Positions 1 to 9,199 of a stretch of DNA of 64,000 nt are shown here, one piece after another. Origin of the DNA: Mesobacillus jeotgali. Lineage in GTDB: Bacteria > Bacillota > Bacilli > Bacillales > Cytobacillaceae. The translations under genes were made by a program, and so were the position numbers. The notes beneath the pieces were generated by a model, which saw only the letters and a program-made list of their open reading frames with translations, had not been told where the DNA came from and did no database searches. Every line of letters starts with the position of its first letter. The first letter of the stretch is position 1. The stretch covers positions 1,375,444 through 1,439,443 of the forward strand of contig NZ_FVZC01000009.1 in assembly GCF_900166585.1 (NCBI RefSeq). Direction: 5' to 3'.

Positions 1-78
1 AGCTTTCAGAATTTCATTTTTCCCCATGCTAAAATGCTTTTTTAAATCTCTGACACTTAATAAAACTTCATTTTTCAT
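1..78 (-). CDS. ykfD: Oligopeptide ABC transporter ATP-binding protein, N-terminal fragment (YkfD-like)
   Basis: Only the first 26 codons are inside the window; the frame is open to position 1. The peptide begins MKNEVLLSVRDLKKHF, the usual opening of DppF/OppF-type ATPases, before the Walker A motif. A GGGGGA ribosome binding site lies 6 bases upstream and the start is 2 bases after the ykfC stop, so it is the last visible gene of the ykf unit. In B. subtilis ykfD occupies the same place after ykfC. It would energise import of murein-derived peptides, probably as the partner ATPase of DppD. The assignment to YkfD rests mostly on position. Confidence 0.8.
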   Translation of the reverse strand, partial: MKNEVLLSVRDLKKHFSMGKNEILKA

Positions 79-80
79 AT

Positions 81-1010
81 TTATTCCCCCGTATTCATCC
101 AGTAGCGTCTAGCTGCACAGAGTTCTTTTTCGTAGATTGTATCAGCGAGTGGGATAATTTCTATATTTTTGCCGGTATTGGGAGAATGAAGAAGCTTGCC
201 ATCTCCATAATATATGCCAACATGATGAATGCGCCCTTTGCCTTCTTCATAAGCGAAGAAAAGCAAGTCGCCTGGTAAAATGTCATTTAATTCGATATTC
301 TCACCTGCAGCTGCTTGTTCATGAGCATCCCTTGGAATGATGTAACCATTTGCACGGCACATATTATAGCTGAATCCTGAACAATCATAGCCGTAACTAC
401 TCATGCCTCCCCACAGATATGGCAGGCCAATGAATTGTTCACCAGATGCAACAATGGCTGCGCCATTATTTTTGGGGATCTCCTTTTCTGCTTGATAGAC
501 TGCGGCATCTTCTGCTCTTATAATCCCTATCCCTGTTGGTGTCTTCACACGGATTCTATCGACTATATCTTCCACGGCCGGCAGCATGGTCTGATAACTT
601 AATTCCATCAGTCTTTCATTACGCTCAGAATACAGCAAGGCTTTCTTGGATGTAATAACAGCCACAGGCCCCTGCTTGATATACCAATCGGACTGTTGAA
701 TCAGCTGATCCTTCGGTATCCACCCAGGGTAACCTCGGCTATCTTTGCCTGAAGGCTGGTCGGGGATGACAACATGTGCCCAATCTCCCTTTTCATCAAT
801 GATCATAACCTCCTGCCCAAATAAAACCTGTGACTGGACAAGGTTGTCATCACATAATTGGAGCCTTGGTTCATATGTAAGCTTTTCAAGCCACTCTTCC
901 AATCTAACAGTCCCAGCTATTGCGTCCCTGTCGATTTCCCTTGCAGATTCATACGAAGTCCACAGAGTGGCTACCGGGACATTGACGAGCCAAATATTAT
1001 TGCTTTCCAT
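81..1010 (-). CDS. ykfC: Gamma-D-glutamyl-L-diamino acid endopeptidase, NlpC/P60 family
   Basis: 309 aa with no signal peptide, so it is expected in the cytoplasm. The N-terminal two thirds look like SH3b-type domains (for example the VIIDEKGDWAHV-like segment near residue 70 and GYPGWIPKDQL near 93). An NlpC/P60 domain follows, with catalytic Cys210 in YDCSGFSYN, His263 in HHVGIYYG and a polar His275. B. subtilis YkfC cuts the gamma-D-Glu-L-diamino-acid bond of murein peptides that carry a free N-terminal L-Ala. The start has a GGAGG site 8 bases away and overlaps the end of ykfB by 14 bases, indicating coupling. The product, L-Ala-D-Glu, is the substrate of the ykfB epimerase next door. Confidence 0.93.
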   Translation of the reverse strand: MESNNIWLVNVPVATLWTSYESAREIDRDAIAGTVRLEEWLEKLTYEPRLQLCDDNLVQSQVLFGQEVMIIDEKGDWAHVVIPDQPSGKDSRGYPGWIPKDQLIQQSDWYIKQGPVAVITSKKALLYSERNERLMELSYQTMLPAVEDIVDRIRVKTPTGIGIIRAEDAAVYQAEKEIPKNNGAAIVASGEQFIGLPYLWGGMSSYGYDCSGFSYNMCRANGYIIPRDAHEQAAAGENIELNDILPGDLLFFAYEEGKGRIHHVGIYYGDGKLLHSPNTGKNIEIIPLADTIYEKELCAARRYWMNTGE

Positions 1011-2103
1011 TGATTCTTCCTCCTTCTAAAAGGATTTTTTCTATCCCAAGACCAGTTCCTTCAGGAAATGTAATTTTTCTGCCGTTATACTTTATTCCGC
1101 CTGCAATCACTTCCTTTGCATGCATTAATGGTGCATCGAAATCATACCGGGTGATGTTTTTTTTACTCGCTGCAAAATGGGCGGCAGCAGTGATTCCAAG
1201 ACCGGTTTCTATCATGCTTCCAACCATGCATTCCATCCCCACTGTCTCAGCCATTTGATTAATCATTTGCGCCTGATATATCCCGCCTGACTTCATTAAT
1301 TTAATATTAATCAAATCCGCGCTTCTCCTTCTGATCACTTCAAATGCCTGTTTAGGTGAAAATACACTTTCATCAGCCATGATTAATGTATCTACAGAAT
1401 CAGTGACCTGCTTGAGGCCATCCAGGTCTTCAGCTTTGACAGGCTGTTCCACTAATTCGATTTCCAGTCCTTCATCCTCCATGCTCCTGATTGCCCTTAC
1501 AGCATCTTTTGGTTTCCAGCCCTGATTGGCATCAAGCCTTATTTTAATCTGATTGCCAACTCTTTTGCGAATCTCCCTGATTCTCGCAATGTCGTTTGCG
1601 ATGTCACCTATGCCAACCTTTACCTTAAGTACATTAAACCCTTTGTTAACATAATCAACTGCGTCCTCACCCATCTCTTCGGGGCTGTTAACACTGACAG
1701 TAAAGTCGGTCTCAATTTCATTCCTGAAGCCGCCCAGGAATTGATAGAGCGGAAGACCGCAGTTCTGAGAGATACAGTCGTATAAAGCCATATCAACCGC
1801 TGCTTTAGCACTTGTATTATTGACAAGGAGTGTTTTTAAACCTTGAAATACAGATTCAAAGCTAAGTAGGCTTTTTTTCATTAAGAAGGGGCTTATTACT
1901 TCATTTATGGCCGCCTCTATGCCCGCAAGGCTGTCCCCAGTAATCACGAGTGTCGGCGGTGCTTCTCCCCAGCCTGTGATCCCATTATCACAAGTGACTT
2001 TAACAAAGATTGCTTCTGCTACAGTAACTGTACGAAGAGCGGTTTTGAAAGGCTTGTTGAGAGGGACAGCTGTGCGGAATGTTTCAATTTTATCAATAAT
2101 CAT
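997..2103 (-). CDS. ykfB: L-Ala-D/L-Glu epimerase (enolase superfamily)
   Basis: Start placed at the ATG giving MIIDKIETFRTAVPL, 9 bases after AAAGGAG; a longer in-frame start 33 bases upstream lacks a good site. 368 aa, normal for the family. The enolase-superfamily barrel shows the KVKVG general-base motif, the metal ligands in RLDANQGW, ELVEQPV and MADESVF, and the second lysine in NIKLMKSGG. It epimerises L-Ala-D-Glu to L-Ala-L-Glu so that ordinary dipeptidases can finish degradation. It lies between ykfA (19-base gap) and ykfC (overlap), as in B. subtilis. Confidence 0.94.
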   Translation of the reverse strand: MIIDKIETFRTAVPLNKPFKTALRTVTVAEAIFVKVTCDNGITGWGEAPPTLVITGDSLAGIEAAINEVISPFLMKKSLLSFESVFQGLKTLLVNNTSAKAAVDMALYDCISQNCGLPLYQFLGGFRNEIETDFTVSVNSPEEMGEDAVDYVNKGFNVLKVKVGIGDIANDIARIREIRKRVGNQIKIRLDANQGWKPKDAVRAIRSMEDEGLEIELVEQPVKAEDLDGLKQVTDSVDTLIMADESVFSPKQAFEVIRRRSADLINIKLMKSGGIYQAQMINQMAETVGMECMVGSMIETGLGITAAAHFAASKKNITRYDFDAPLMHAKEVIAGGIKYNGRKITFPEGTGLGIEKILLEGGRINGKQ

Positions 2104-2122
2104 TTCCTGGTCTCCTTTGAAA

Positions 2123-3043
2123 CTATTTAATGCCACTCTCGACGAATAATTTTTTGGATTCTGTCTCCATTCTGGCAGTCGTTCCGAAAGGGACTCCGAT
2201 ATGCGGGGAGCAATGTCCCATTTTGAATCCCTTTAGCGCTGGCCTTCTGGCGAGTTTAATATAATGGTCAATGACTTCTTCCAAACTTAAAGACAAATCC
2301 CTTTCCGGCACGCAATTATTAAAGTCTCCTAAAAGGATTCCTGCTGTGTCTTGAAGTTTACCTGCCATATATAGTTGATTAAGCATCCGGTCAACTGCGC
2401 GTGGTTCTTCATTTATGTCTTCAATCAACAGAATTTTGCCTTTTGTTTCAATTTCAAATGGTGTTCCCATTGAACTGGAAAGAAGAGAAAGATTGCCCCC
2501 AACTAATTCGCCTTCAGCATAACCCGGCACCAGCTCTTCGATTTGCGAAAGCTCTGTATCATATTGCAAGTCAGTCGGTGTGAACAATTGCCAAAATGTT
2601 TCTTTAGAAATTGGATGGGCCCCTTCTTTTCCAATATCCGAAGCAAGCATTGGACCATGGAAGGTTACAAGTCCAGTCTGTTGCCTGATGGCTGTGTGTA
2701 AAAAAGTGATATCACTGTAACCCCAAAAAATCTTAGGATTTTTTTTAATTGTTTCATAGTCTATGGATGAAGCTATTCGCGCCGTTCCATATCCTCCCCC
2801 TGCACAGATAATACCTTTAACCTCATCATCCCTGAACATCTCATGAAAATCTGCCAATCTTTCATAATCCTCACCCGCAAGATAACCATATTCAGTGTAT
2901 ACGGATTTCCCCAGTTTGTAATTCAGACCTAATTCTGTTAGAAAAGAAAGGGCCCGGTTTAAATTTTCTTTGTTAGGCGGACTTGCTGGCGCAATAACGG
3001 CAACTGTATCACCTTTTTTTAATCGTTCAGGTTTAATGGCCAT
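2123..3043 (-). CDS. ykfA: LD-carboxypeptidase, peptidase family S66
   Basis: Start chosen at the ATG of MAIKPERLKKGDTVAV, 9 bases after GAAGGGAG; upstream TTG and ATG codons at 3052 and 3049 lie too close to that site. About 306 aa. The S66 nucleophile is the serine of FWGYSDITFLH; the later acidic residue (LLIEDINEEP) and the histidine of CSPHIGVPFG complete the triad. It removes the terminal D-amino acid after an L-centre in tetrapeptides, the cytosolic step of murein recycling. It is the first gene after the dppE terminator, with a candidate promoter just upstream. Confidence 0.92.
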   Translation of the reverse strand: MAIKPERLKKGDTVAVIAPASPPNKENLNRALSFLTELGLNYKLGKSVYTEYGYLAGEDYERLADFHEMFRDDEVKGIICAGGGYGTARIASSIDYETIKKNPKIFWGYSDITFLHTAIRQQTGLVTFHGPMLASDIGKEGAHPISKETFWQLFTPTDLQYDTELSQIEELVPGYAEGELVGGNLSLLSSSMGTPFEIETKGKILLIEDINEEPRAVDRMLNQLYMAGKLQDTAGILLGDFNNCVPERDLSLSLEEVIDHYIKLARRPALKGFKMGHCSPHIGVPFGTTARMETESKKLFVESGIK

Positions 3044-3074
3044 ATTCATCAACTCCCTTCAATTTTTGATCATT

Positions 3075-3103
3075 TATTTAGCCTTCCATTGCTCGCAAGT
3101 CAA
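3075..3103 (-). promoter_or_regulatory. Candidate sigma-A promoter for ykfA
   Basis: On the minus strand TTGACT (3103-3098) and TAAATA (3080-3075) are 17 bases apart, about 30 bases before the ykfA start and after the dppE terminator. The -35 is good and the -10 is weak. The remaining 3104-3377 holds no convincing gene; it is A/T-rich spacer. Confidence 0.4.
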
Positions 3104-3377
3104 AACTTTCCCAGAGATTTATTTTGTAAATAGCAGCAGTTCGTTTTTCCCTCTCCCGGTATTTTGGTAAATGCAGCAGCCCTGCTTTTCTCGACATTTT
3201 GTTTCAGCGCCTTTTTCAGTAAGCAGTCACAAAGCTTTGCTAAATATGCAATAAAATATAATAAAAGAGTATGTACTAGTAAGGTAAAATTTGATCCTTC
3301 AGATATACTTTTGGCAATCATAGTTCAAATAGTCTAACCTTGTGAAGTTACTATATACGGGAACATTCATTAGTCAA

Positions 3378-3407
3378 AAAGAGGTGTTCCAAGATGAACA
3401 CCTCTTT
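3378..3407 (-). terminator. Intrinsic terminator after dppE
   Basis: A perfect 12-bp stem (AAAGAGGTGTTC and its complement) with a 6-base loop, followed on the minus strand by a T run. It lies 10 bases after the dppE stop and inside what is otherwise a dpp-ykf operon. Confidence 0.88.
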
Positions 3408-3417
3408 CTTAGAATCA

Positions 3418-5046
3418 TTACTTCTTGTCTGCCCACTTTAATTCCATATATCCTACTGGATGACGGAGGACATCTGAAACTGCTTCATTTTGAAGATATA
3501 CCTGATTGTAAAAATGCACTGTGAAGATTGGTGCTTCTTCGAACAGGATTTTTTCTGCTTCGTACATTAAGTCAAAACGTTTTGTCTCATCAGATTCATT
3601 CTTTGCTTTTTGGATTAACTCATCATACTTCGGATTTCCCCAGCCAGTACGGTTCATGGAGTGTCCGGTCTGGAAGTTTTCAAGGAAGTTGATTGGATCT
3701 GCGTAATCAGCCAGGAATGAACTTCGTGAAAGCTGGTGTTTTAAAGCTTTCTGTTCTTCTGCGAATACGTTCCATTCCATGTTCGCAAGTTTAACTTCTA
3801 CATCCAGGTTTTCTTTAAACATTTGCTGTAATGCCTCAGCGATTTTTTTATGCGTATCATCTGTGCTATAGGTTAGGGTAACATCTGGAAGTTTTGTATA
3901 ACCTTCCTCTTCCATACCCTTCTTCAATAAGGCTTTTGCCTCTTCAATGTCTGTTTTGTTGAAATCACCGTTTACTTCTCGGAAATCCTTTCCTGAAGGA
4001 TCTTTAAACCCAGGAGATACAAAACCATATGCTGCTTCTTCTTTGTTTTTGGTAACAAAGTCGACAATCTTTTGCTGATCTACAGCAAGAGCAAAAGCTT
4101 TTCGGATATTGAGGTTCTGGAACGGCTCTTTCGTGACATTGAATCGATAGAAGTAATCTCCTGCCTGGTCATCAACCTTCACTTTCCCGTCTTTGAACAG
4201 CTTATCGCTCAATTCTGCAGGAACGTCGGATACATCCAGGTCTCCAGCCTGGTACATTTGGTACTCTGTATTTGTATCATCAACAATAGCCCACTCTACA
4301 CGGTCAAGTTTTACATTTTTTGCATCCCAGTACTTGTCATTCTTTTTCATGACGAATTTTGTGTCATGTTCCCAGCTTGCCAGATTGAATGGTCCATTTC
4401 CTACGAACGATTTGGCTTCTGAGAACCATTTTGGATTTTCTTTGGCAACTTTTTCATTGATCGGGAAGAATGCAGGATTGGCAATTACACTGAGAAAATA
4501 AGCCTGAGGGCTAATGAGTGTAACTTCAAATGTCTTATCGTCTACAGCTTTTACTTTGACATTATCTGCAGAACCCTTTCCGCTGTTAAAATCCTCGCCG
4601 CCTTCAATGAAATAGCCAAGGAATGCTGCAGCTGAACCAGTTGCAGGATCCAGCAGGCGTTTCCATGCGAACACGAAATCATTGGCAGTTACATCATCGC
4701 CATTAGACCATTTTGCATCTTCACGAATATGGAAGGTGTATGTTTTTCCATCTTCAGATACATCCCACTTTTCTGCTGTTGCAGCTTCAGGCTGATGGTC
4801 TTTTCCAAGTCTTGTGAGCCCCTCCATCAGGTTGTTCAAAGCATTCCATGATGCTGAATCAAATCCAATTGGCGGGTCAAAAGAAGTTGGCTCTTGTCCG
4901 TTGTTAAGGTAAAGGACTTTTTCCCCTCCCTTTTCCCCATTATCCTTCCCTTCTGTCGACTCTTTGCCGGCATTTTCCTTGGCAGTACATGCCGCCATAG
5001 TGAACACAAGTATTACCGCCATTAGCATGGTCAAAAACTTCTTCAC
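3418..5046 (-). CDS. dppE: Dipeptide/oligopeptide ABC transporter substrate-binding lipoprotein
   Basis: 542 aa. The lipoprotein signal peptide has lipobox TMAAC; Cys20 would be diacylated and anchor the protein on the outer face of the membrane. The rest is a family 5 solute-binding protein (SBP_bac_5), with typical features such as WKRLLDPATGSAAA, WDAKNVKLDRVEWAIVDD and YPVGYMELKW-like terminal strands. The start is GTG with GGGGGA 6 bases upstream. It follows dppD by 59 bases. It captures peptides for DppBC and supplies both D-peptide use (dppA) and murein peptide recycling (ykf). The name dppE is from B. subtilis gene order; the ligand cannot be read from sequence. Confidence 0.92.
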   Translation of the reverse strand: MKKFLTMLMAVILVFTMAACTAKENAGKESTEGKDNGEKGGEKVLYLNNGQEPTSFDPPIGFDSASWNALNNLMEGLTRLGKDHQPEAATAEKWDVSEDGKTYTFHIREDAKWSNGDDVTANDFVFAWKRLLDPATGSAAAFLGYFIEGGEDFNSGKGSADNVKVKAVDDKTFEVTLISPQAYFLSVIANPAFFPINEKVAKENPKWFSEAKSFVGNGPFNLASWEHDTKFVMKKNDKYWDAKNVKLDRVEWAIVDDTNTEYQMYQAGDLDVSDVPAELSDKLFKDGKVKVDDQAGDYFYRFNVTKEPFQNLNIRKAFALAVDQQKIVDFVTKNKEEAAYGFVSPGFKDPSGKDFREVNGDFNKTDIEEAKALLKKGMEEEGYTKLPDVTLTYSTDDTHKKIAEALQQMFKENLDVEVKLANMEWNVFAEEQKALKHQLSRSSFLADYADPINFLENFQTGHSMNRTGWGNPKYDELIQKAKNESDETKRFDLMYEAEKILFEEAPIFTVHFYNQVYLQNEAVSDVLRHPVGYMELKWADKK

Positions 5047-5105
5047 TCTGCTTCCCCCTTAAGTTGAATTGATTTTATATCAAAAGGCCAAAGCCTGTTT
5101 GACCG

Positions 5106-6101
5106 TTACCTGGTTGCCAGCAGCTTTTGGGCCCGTTCATCCTGAAGCCAGCAGTCTATCTCGTGGCTAGCTGAAAGGCTGGTCTTATCCGGATAAACTT
5201 TGTCACATACCGCCATTGCATATGGACACCTTGCTGTGAATGGACAACCGACCGGCGGTGAGAATAAATCAGGCGGGGTCCCTCCAATCGGAATCAAATC
5301 CGCGCCTTCAGCATCCAACCGTGGGACAGAATTCAATAACCCCTTCGTATATGGGTGCTGCGGGTTGTAAAAGATTTCTCTTCTGGTCCCTGTCTCGACA
5401 ATTTTGCCGGCATACATCACTGCGACGCGATCAGCTACCTGCGCAACTACACCTAGATCATGTGTTATCAAAATAATCGATACACCAGTTTTTTTCTGAA
5501 TGTCACGGAACAATTCCAGGATTTGTGCCTGGATTGTCACATCAAGGGCGGTTGTAGGCTCGTCAGCTATTAGTACCTCTGGCTGGCATACTAGTGCCAT
5601 CGCGATCACGATCCTTTGGCGCATGCCCCCGCTGAATTGATGAGGATATTGTTTCAATCGAATATTAGGGCTCGGGATTCCAACCAGAGAAAGCATTTCA
5701 ATCGCTACCTTTTTCGCCTGCTCTTTTGTCAGCTTCATGTGCTGAAGGATACCTTCTGTTAGCTGGTCACCAATGGTCAATGTGGGATTCAAAGCGGTCA
5801 TTGGATCCTGAAAGATCATAGAAATATCGGATCCGCGGATTTTCCGCATTTCAGGGTCCTTTAATTTCGTCAGGTCTTTTCCTTTAAAAAAGATTGATCC
5901 GCCATCAAACTTCCCCGGCGGTTCCGGTATAAGCCTCATGATGCTTTGGGATGTCACGCTTTTTCCGCAGCCGGACTCTCCTACAATTGCCAGGGTCTCT
6001 CCTTTTTGTAAATCAAAAGTGACACCGCGGACAGCTTTCACTTCACCGCCATATGTCTTGAATGAAACGTGAAGGTCTTTTACTTCCAGTACTTTTTCCA
6101 T
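5106..6101 (-). CDS. dppD: Dipeptide ABC transporter ATP-binding protein
   Basis: 331 aa. Walker A GESGCGKS at residues 41-48, the ABC signature SGGMRQR near residue 156, Walker [14 protein letters not shown] and the H-loop ITHDLG are all intact. The C-terminus carries the oligopeptide-transporter extension with clustered cysteines ([14 protein letters not shown]), typical of DppD/OppD. It lies 5 bases after dppC in the same operon. Together with the ykfD ATPase at the window edge it would form the heterodimeric motor for DppBC. Confidence 0.94.
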   Translation of the reverse strand: MEKVLEVKDLHVSFKTYGGEVKAVRGVTFDLQKGETLAIVGESGCGKSVTSQSIMRLIPEPPGKFDGGSIFFKGKDLTKLKDPEMRKIRGSDISMIFQDPMTALNPTLTIGDQLTEGILQHMKLTKEQAKKVAIEMLSLVGIPSPNIRLKQYPHQFSGGMRQRIVIAMALVCQPEVLIADEPTTALDVTIQAQILELFRDIQKKTGVSIILITHDLGVVAQVADRVAVMYAGKIVETGTRREIFYNPQHPYTKGLLNSVPRLDAEGADLIPIGGTPPDLFSPPVGCPFTARCPYAMAVCDKVYPDKTSLSASHEIDCWLQDERAQKLLATR

Positions 6102-6106
6102 GGTGT

Positions 6107-7060
6107 TTACCTCCTTAGCTTCGGGTCAAGCGCATCCTGAAGCCCGTCGCCTAACACATTAAATGAGAACATCGTTAAAGAAATGAAGAAAGCCGGAAAA
6201 AACAATCTCCACCAATCACCTGATAATATGACTGGTAAAGCATCACTTGCCATTGAACCCCAGCTTGCAAGAGGTGCCTGGATCCCCAAACCCAGGAAGC
6301 TGAGGAAGGCCTCTGCAAAAATGGCTGATGGAACAGAGAGAGTAATCTGAACGATGATCGGTCCCATAGTATTTGGCAGAAGATTTTTACGGATGATCCG
6401 CCCCGCTTTTGTGCCAAATGTCTTAGATGCTAACACATATTCATAGTTCTTGATTTGCAGGACCTGGCCGCGGACTATCCTTGCCATCCCTATCCATCCG
6501 GTAATCGTCAAGGCAAAGATGATCGTGGCAAGGCTTGGACCCATAACGACGCTGATCAAAATTACTACCAGTAAATACGGAAGACCATAAAGGACCTCTA
6601 CGACCCTCATCATGTAATGGTCTGTCCTGCCGCCTTTATAGCCAGCAATACCGCCATAGATGACGCCGATGATAAAATCAATTAATGCAGCAGCAATTCC
6701 AACGAACAAAGAAATCCGGGCTCCGAACCATGTACGCGTGAAAACATCCCGGCCAAGCTCATCCGTACCGAACCAGTGATCACTCGAAGGCGGGAGGTTC
6801 TGGTTTACAAGGTCCTGATGGTCAACTGTATGTGGCGAGATAAGCGGTCCGAAAATAGCCATGAATGTCAATACTGATAAGAAGAATAACCCCAACATGG
6901 CCAATTTGTTTTTCAGGAGGCGTCTCCATGCATCCTGCCAATAAGAGAGGCTCGGCCGGACAACAGCTTCTGCTTCTGAGGTACTTTTATCTATAGGAAC
7001 AAACCATTCATCTGGAATTGACGAATTCGCTCGTTGTTCCTGGTGTTTACGCAGAGCCAT
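6107..7060 (-). CDS. dppC: Dipeptide ABC transporter permease
   Basis: 317 aa with an N-terminal cytoplasmic extension, one early membrane helix (LAMLGLFFLSVLTFMAIFGP) and the five-helix BPD_transp_1 core. The EAA loop is LRRxxxP-like around RIIRKNLLPNTMGPI, where it contacts the ATPase. The motif HWFGTDELGRDVFTR is characteristic of DppC/OppC. Its ATG overlaps the dppB stop codon in TAATG, which couples their translation. Confidence 0.94.
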   Translation of the reverse strand: MALRKHQEQRANSSIPDEWFVPIDKSTSEAEAVVRPSLSYWQDAWRRLLKNKLAMLGLFFLSVLTFMAIFGPLISPHTVDHQDLVNQNLPPSSDHWFGTDELGRDVFTRTWFGARISLFVGIAAALIDFIIGVIYGGIAGYKGGRTDHYMMRVVEVLYGLPYLLVVILISVVMGPSLATIIFALTITGWIGMARIVRGQVLQIKNYEYVLASKTFGTKAGRIIRKNLLPNTMGPIIVQITLSVPSAIFAEAFLSFLGLGIQAPLASWGSMASDALPVILSGDWWRLFFPAFFISLTMFSFNVLGDGLQDALDPKLRR

Positions 7061-7992
7061 TATTTCCCCTCCTTTTTGTGAAGTTTAATTCTCGGATCAA
7101 GGATTCCGTATGCAAGGTCAACCAGGAAAAGCATCACGACCAGCACTGTACTGTAAAAAATCGTCGTTCCCATAATGACTGGATAGTCACGCTGGTTGAT
7201 GCTTTCAACAAAGTACTTTCCCATCCCAGGTATTGCAAAGATTTTTTCAATTACGAAGGTTCCTGTCAAAATGCTTGCCGCGAGGGAGCCCAGAATCGTA
7301 ACTACTGGGAGCAATGCATTTTTTAATGCATGTTTGAAGACAATCTTTGCAGGTGAAAGACCTTTTGCTTTGGCAGTTCTGATATAGTCCTGGGTCAAAA
7401 CCTCCAGCATGCTCGCTCTTGTCAGGCGGGCGATGATTGCCATTGGCCCAGTCGCAAGAGCAAGTGTAGGAAGGATCATATGCTTGGGACTAGTCCAGGT
7501 GGCAACAGGTAAAATCTGCCAGGTTACAGCAAGCTGCTGTATCAATAATGTCGCCATGACAAAGTTTGGGACAGATATGCCAATTACCGCCACTGTCATC
7601 GCAAGATAATCGATAACGCCATTGTGTCGAAGAGCAGCAATGATTCCCAGCAAAATACCCGAAAAGATAGCAACAATGAGTGTGACCATTCCAAGTTCAA
7701 ACGAGACAGGGAAACCTCTTCCCAGCATCTCATTAACGGTTTGCGAAGACTTTTTGATTGATGGGCCAAAATCGAAAGTCGCAACTGATTTTAAATATAA
7801 AAAATATTGGACATATAGTGGTTCATCCAAGTGATAAAAACTCTCGAGGTTCTTCTGTACCGCCTCACTTGTTGCGCGCTCCTCGTTAAAAGGTGAACCG
7901 GGTATGGAGTGCATTAAGAAAAATGTCAATGTGATGATGACCAATAAAGTCAACGCCATAGAGCCCAGCCGTTTCATTATGTATTGGAGCAT
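7060..7992 (-). CDS. dppB: Dipeptide ABC transporter permease
   Basis: 310 aa. Starts MLQYIMKRLGSM with a first helix, then a periplasm-equivalent loop and the BPD_transp_1 core with RLTRASMLEVLTQDYIRTAK, the classic DppB/OppB signature, and KNALLPVVT as the ATPase-contact loop. It pairs with DppC as the membrane channel. It is 91 bases downstream of dppA and ends in a TAATG overlap with dppC. Confidence 0.94.
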   Translation of the reverse strand: MLQYIMKRLGSMALTLLVIITLTFFLMHSIPGSPFNEERATSEAVQKNLESFYHLDEPLYVQYFLYLKSVATFDFGPSIKKSSQTVNEMLGRGFPVSFELGMVTLIVAIFSGILLGIIAALRHNGVIDYLAMTVAVIGISVPNFVMATLLIQQLAVTWQILPVATWTSPKHMILPTLALATGPMAIIARLTRASMLEVLTQDYIRTAKAKGLSPAKIVFKHALKNALLPVVTILGSLAASILTGTFVIEKIFAIPGMGKYFVESINQRDYPVIMGTTIFYSTVLVVMLFLVDLAYGILDPRIKLHKKEGK

Positions 7993-8083
7993 TAACTCAC
8001 TTCCTTATCATGTCTTTAGTCTGATGTCGTTGCGGTAATTTTCATATGTATGCTCAGTCCATTCAAAAGTGAAAAGAACACCT

Positions 8084-8908
8084 TTATGCAAAGGTAGTCC
8101 TCATGGCTAATTCTGTCATCACAAGCATAGCTTGATAGGCTTCTAGAATATTTTTTGCCTTGTAGCTTACAATGGTTGTCCCCTCTTCTATTTCTGTTCC
8201 AGGCATTAGATTTGCCCATTCTGCCTGGCCGTAATTGGCAAATTCGATTTTCAGAACCGGGTTGTCAGGGGGTGTAAGCGGTTTCACTTTTTCCAAATTT
8301 TTAATAGCATGTTCAGTTTTTTCAGCAAGCAGTTCTCCAGCTTTGGCTGGTGTTAAAGATATTGCTGCAGATCTGGATATCGATTCCTTTACCACTGCGG
8401 TGGTAATATTCGGAATTAACGCTTCAGCTTCGCTGGCTGCTCCATCATCGCCTGCTACCATAATGACTGGGACACCATAATAACCAGCGACGTAGGCATT
8501 GAATCCTAATTCACCAATTTGAACATCGTTGATCCACATGTGGCGGACACCGAAAATCATCGAGTGTGACATTACTCCACTCATTGACGCTCGTGCATGA
8601 TAGCCGACAAATACGGCACCTTTGAAACTATCATCTAACCCCTGTACCATTGAAAACGGTTTAACGTCTCCGGTAATCAACTGAGTTTCAGGATGGAGAT
8701 CCTCTATCAGCAGGTTATTCATTTTTGAATGACTGTCATTCACGATAACTTCCTTGAAGCCAGTTTCAAATGCTTTGGTAATCACATAATTCGCTTCCTG
8801 TGTCATAATTTTTCGGCCGCGATCATAATTGAGTTTTGATGAATCAACATGGGTATGGTCAACCAAACCGGTAATCCCTTCCATGTCGACTGATATGTAC
8901 AATTTCAT
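8084..8908 (-). CDS. dppA: D-aminopeptidase, peptidase family M55
   Basis: 274 aa, the same length as B. subtilis DppA. Zinc ligands Asp8 and Glu10 are in MKLYISVDMEG; the histidines of VNDSHSKM and VGYHARASM match His60 and His104 of the characterised enzyme. The enzyme is a self-compartmentalising decamer that removes N-terminal D-amino acids, preferring D-Ala peptides. First gene of the operon; a CodY-like box overlaps its promoter. The ribosome binding site (GAAAGTTGG) is weaker than those of its neighbours. Confidence 0.94.
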   Translation of the reverse strand: MKLYISVDMEGITGLVDHTHVDSSKLNYDRGRKIMTQEANYVITKAFETGFKEVIVNDSHSKMNNLLIEDLHPETQLITGDVKPFSMVQGLDDSFKGAVFVGYHARASMSGVMSHSMIFGVRHMWINDVQIGELGFNAYVAGYYGVPVIMVAGDDGAASEAEALIPNITTAVVKESISRSAAISLTPAKAGELLAEKTEHAIKNLEKVKPLTPPDNPVLKIEFANYGQAEWANLMPGTEIEEGTTIVSYKAKNILEAYQAMLVMTELAMRTTFA

Positions 8909-8930
8909 TTTTAACCAACTTTCTATGAAT

Positions 8931-8971
8931 AATTATCTTAAAATTATAAATAATAAATCTACCAATCGCAA
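8931..8971 (-). promoter_or_regulatory. dpp operon promoter with overlapping CodY-like box
   Basis: On the minus strand TTGCGA (8971-8966) and TATAAT (8948-8943) are 17 bases apart. The 15-base palindromic sequence at 8931-8945 matches the CodY consensus (AATTTTCWGAAAATT) with two mismatches and overlaps the -10. The B. subtilis dpp operon is CodY-repressed, so repression by occlusion during amino-acid sufficiency is a reasonable inference. Confidence 0.7.
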
Positions 8972-9170
8972 CCTTTTCTCCTATATATTTCTGTCTTTGC
9001 AAATAAATAGGAGTTTTGTCACTAACCATTAAAGAAGGAAAATATTTTGATGAAATAATAGTTATAGAGATTTTTTTAATCTGAAATAGATAAAAGCTGA
9101 ATCTGGATTAGTTTTCAAGGAAGACCGGATCAGGCGAAAAACTTTTTCAAAATAATGGTAATAGGAACGA

Positions 9171-9199
9171 AAAAAGGAGGCGCCAGGATAGGCCCTCCT
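9171..9199 (-). terminator. Terminator of the Nudix gene
   Basis: AGGAGG/CCTCCT stem extended by GCC/GGC with one bulged base, then TTTTTT on the minus strand. It overlaps the last bases of the gene. Confidence 0.75.

Noticed and set aside
8016..8219. 67-aa frame between dppB and dppA
   Set aside because: Overlaps dppA C-terminus in another frame; no RBS.
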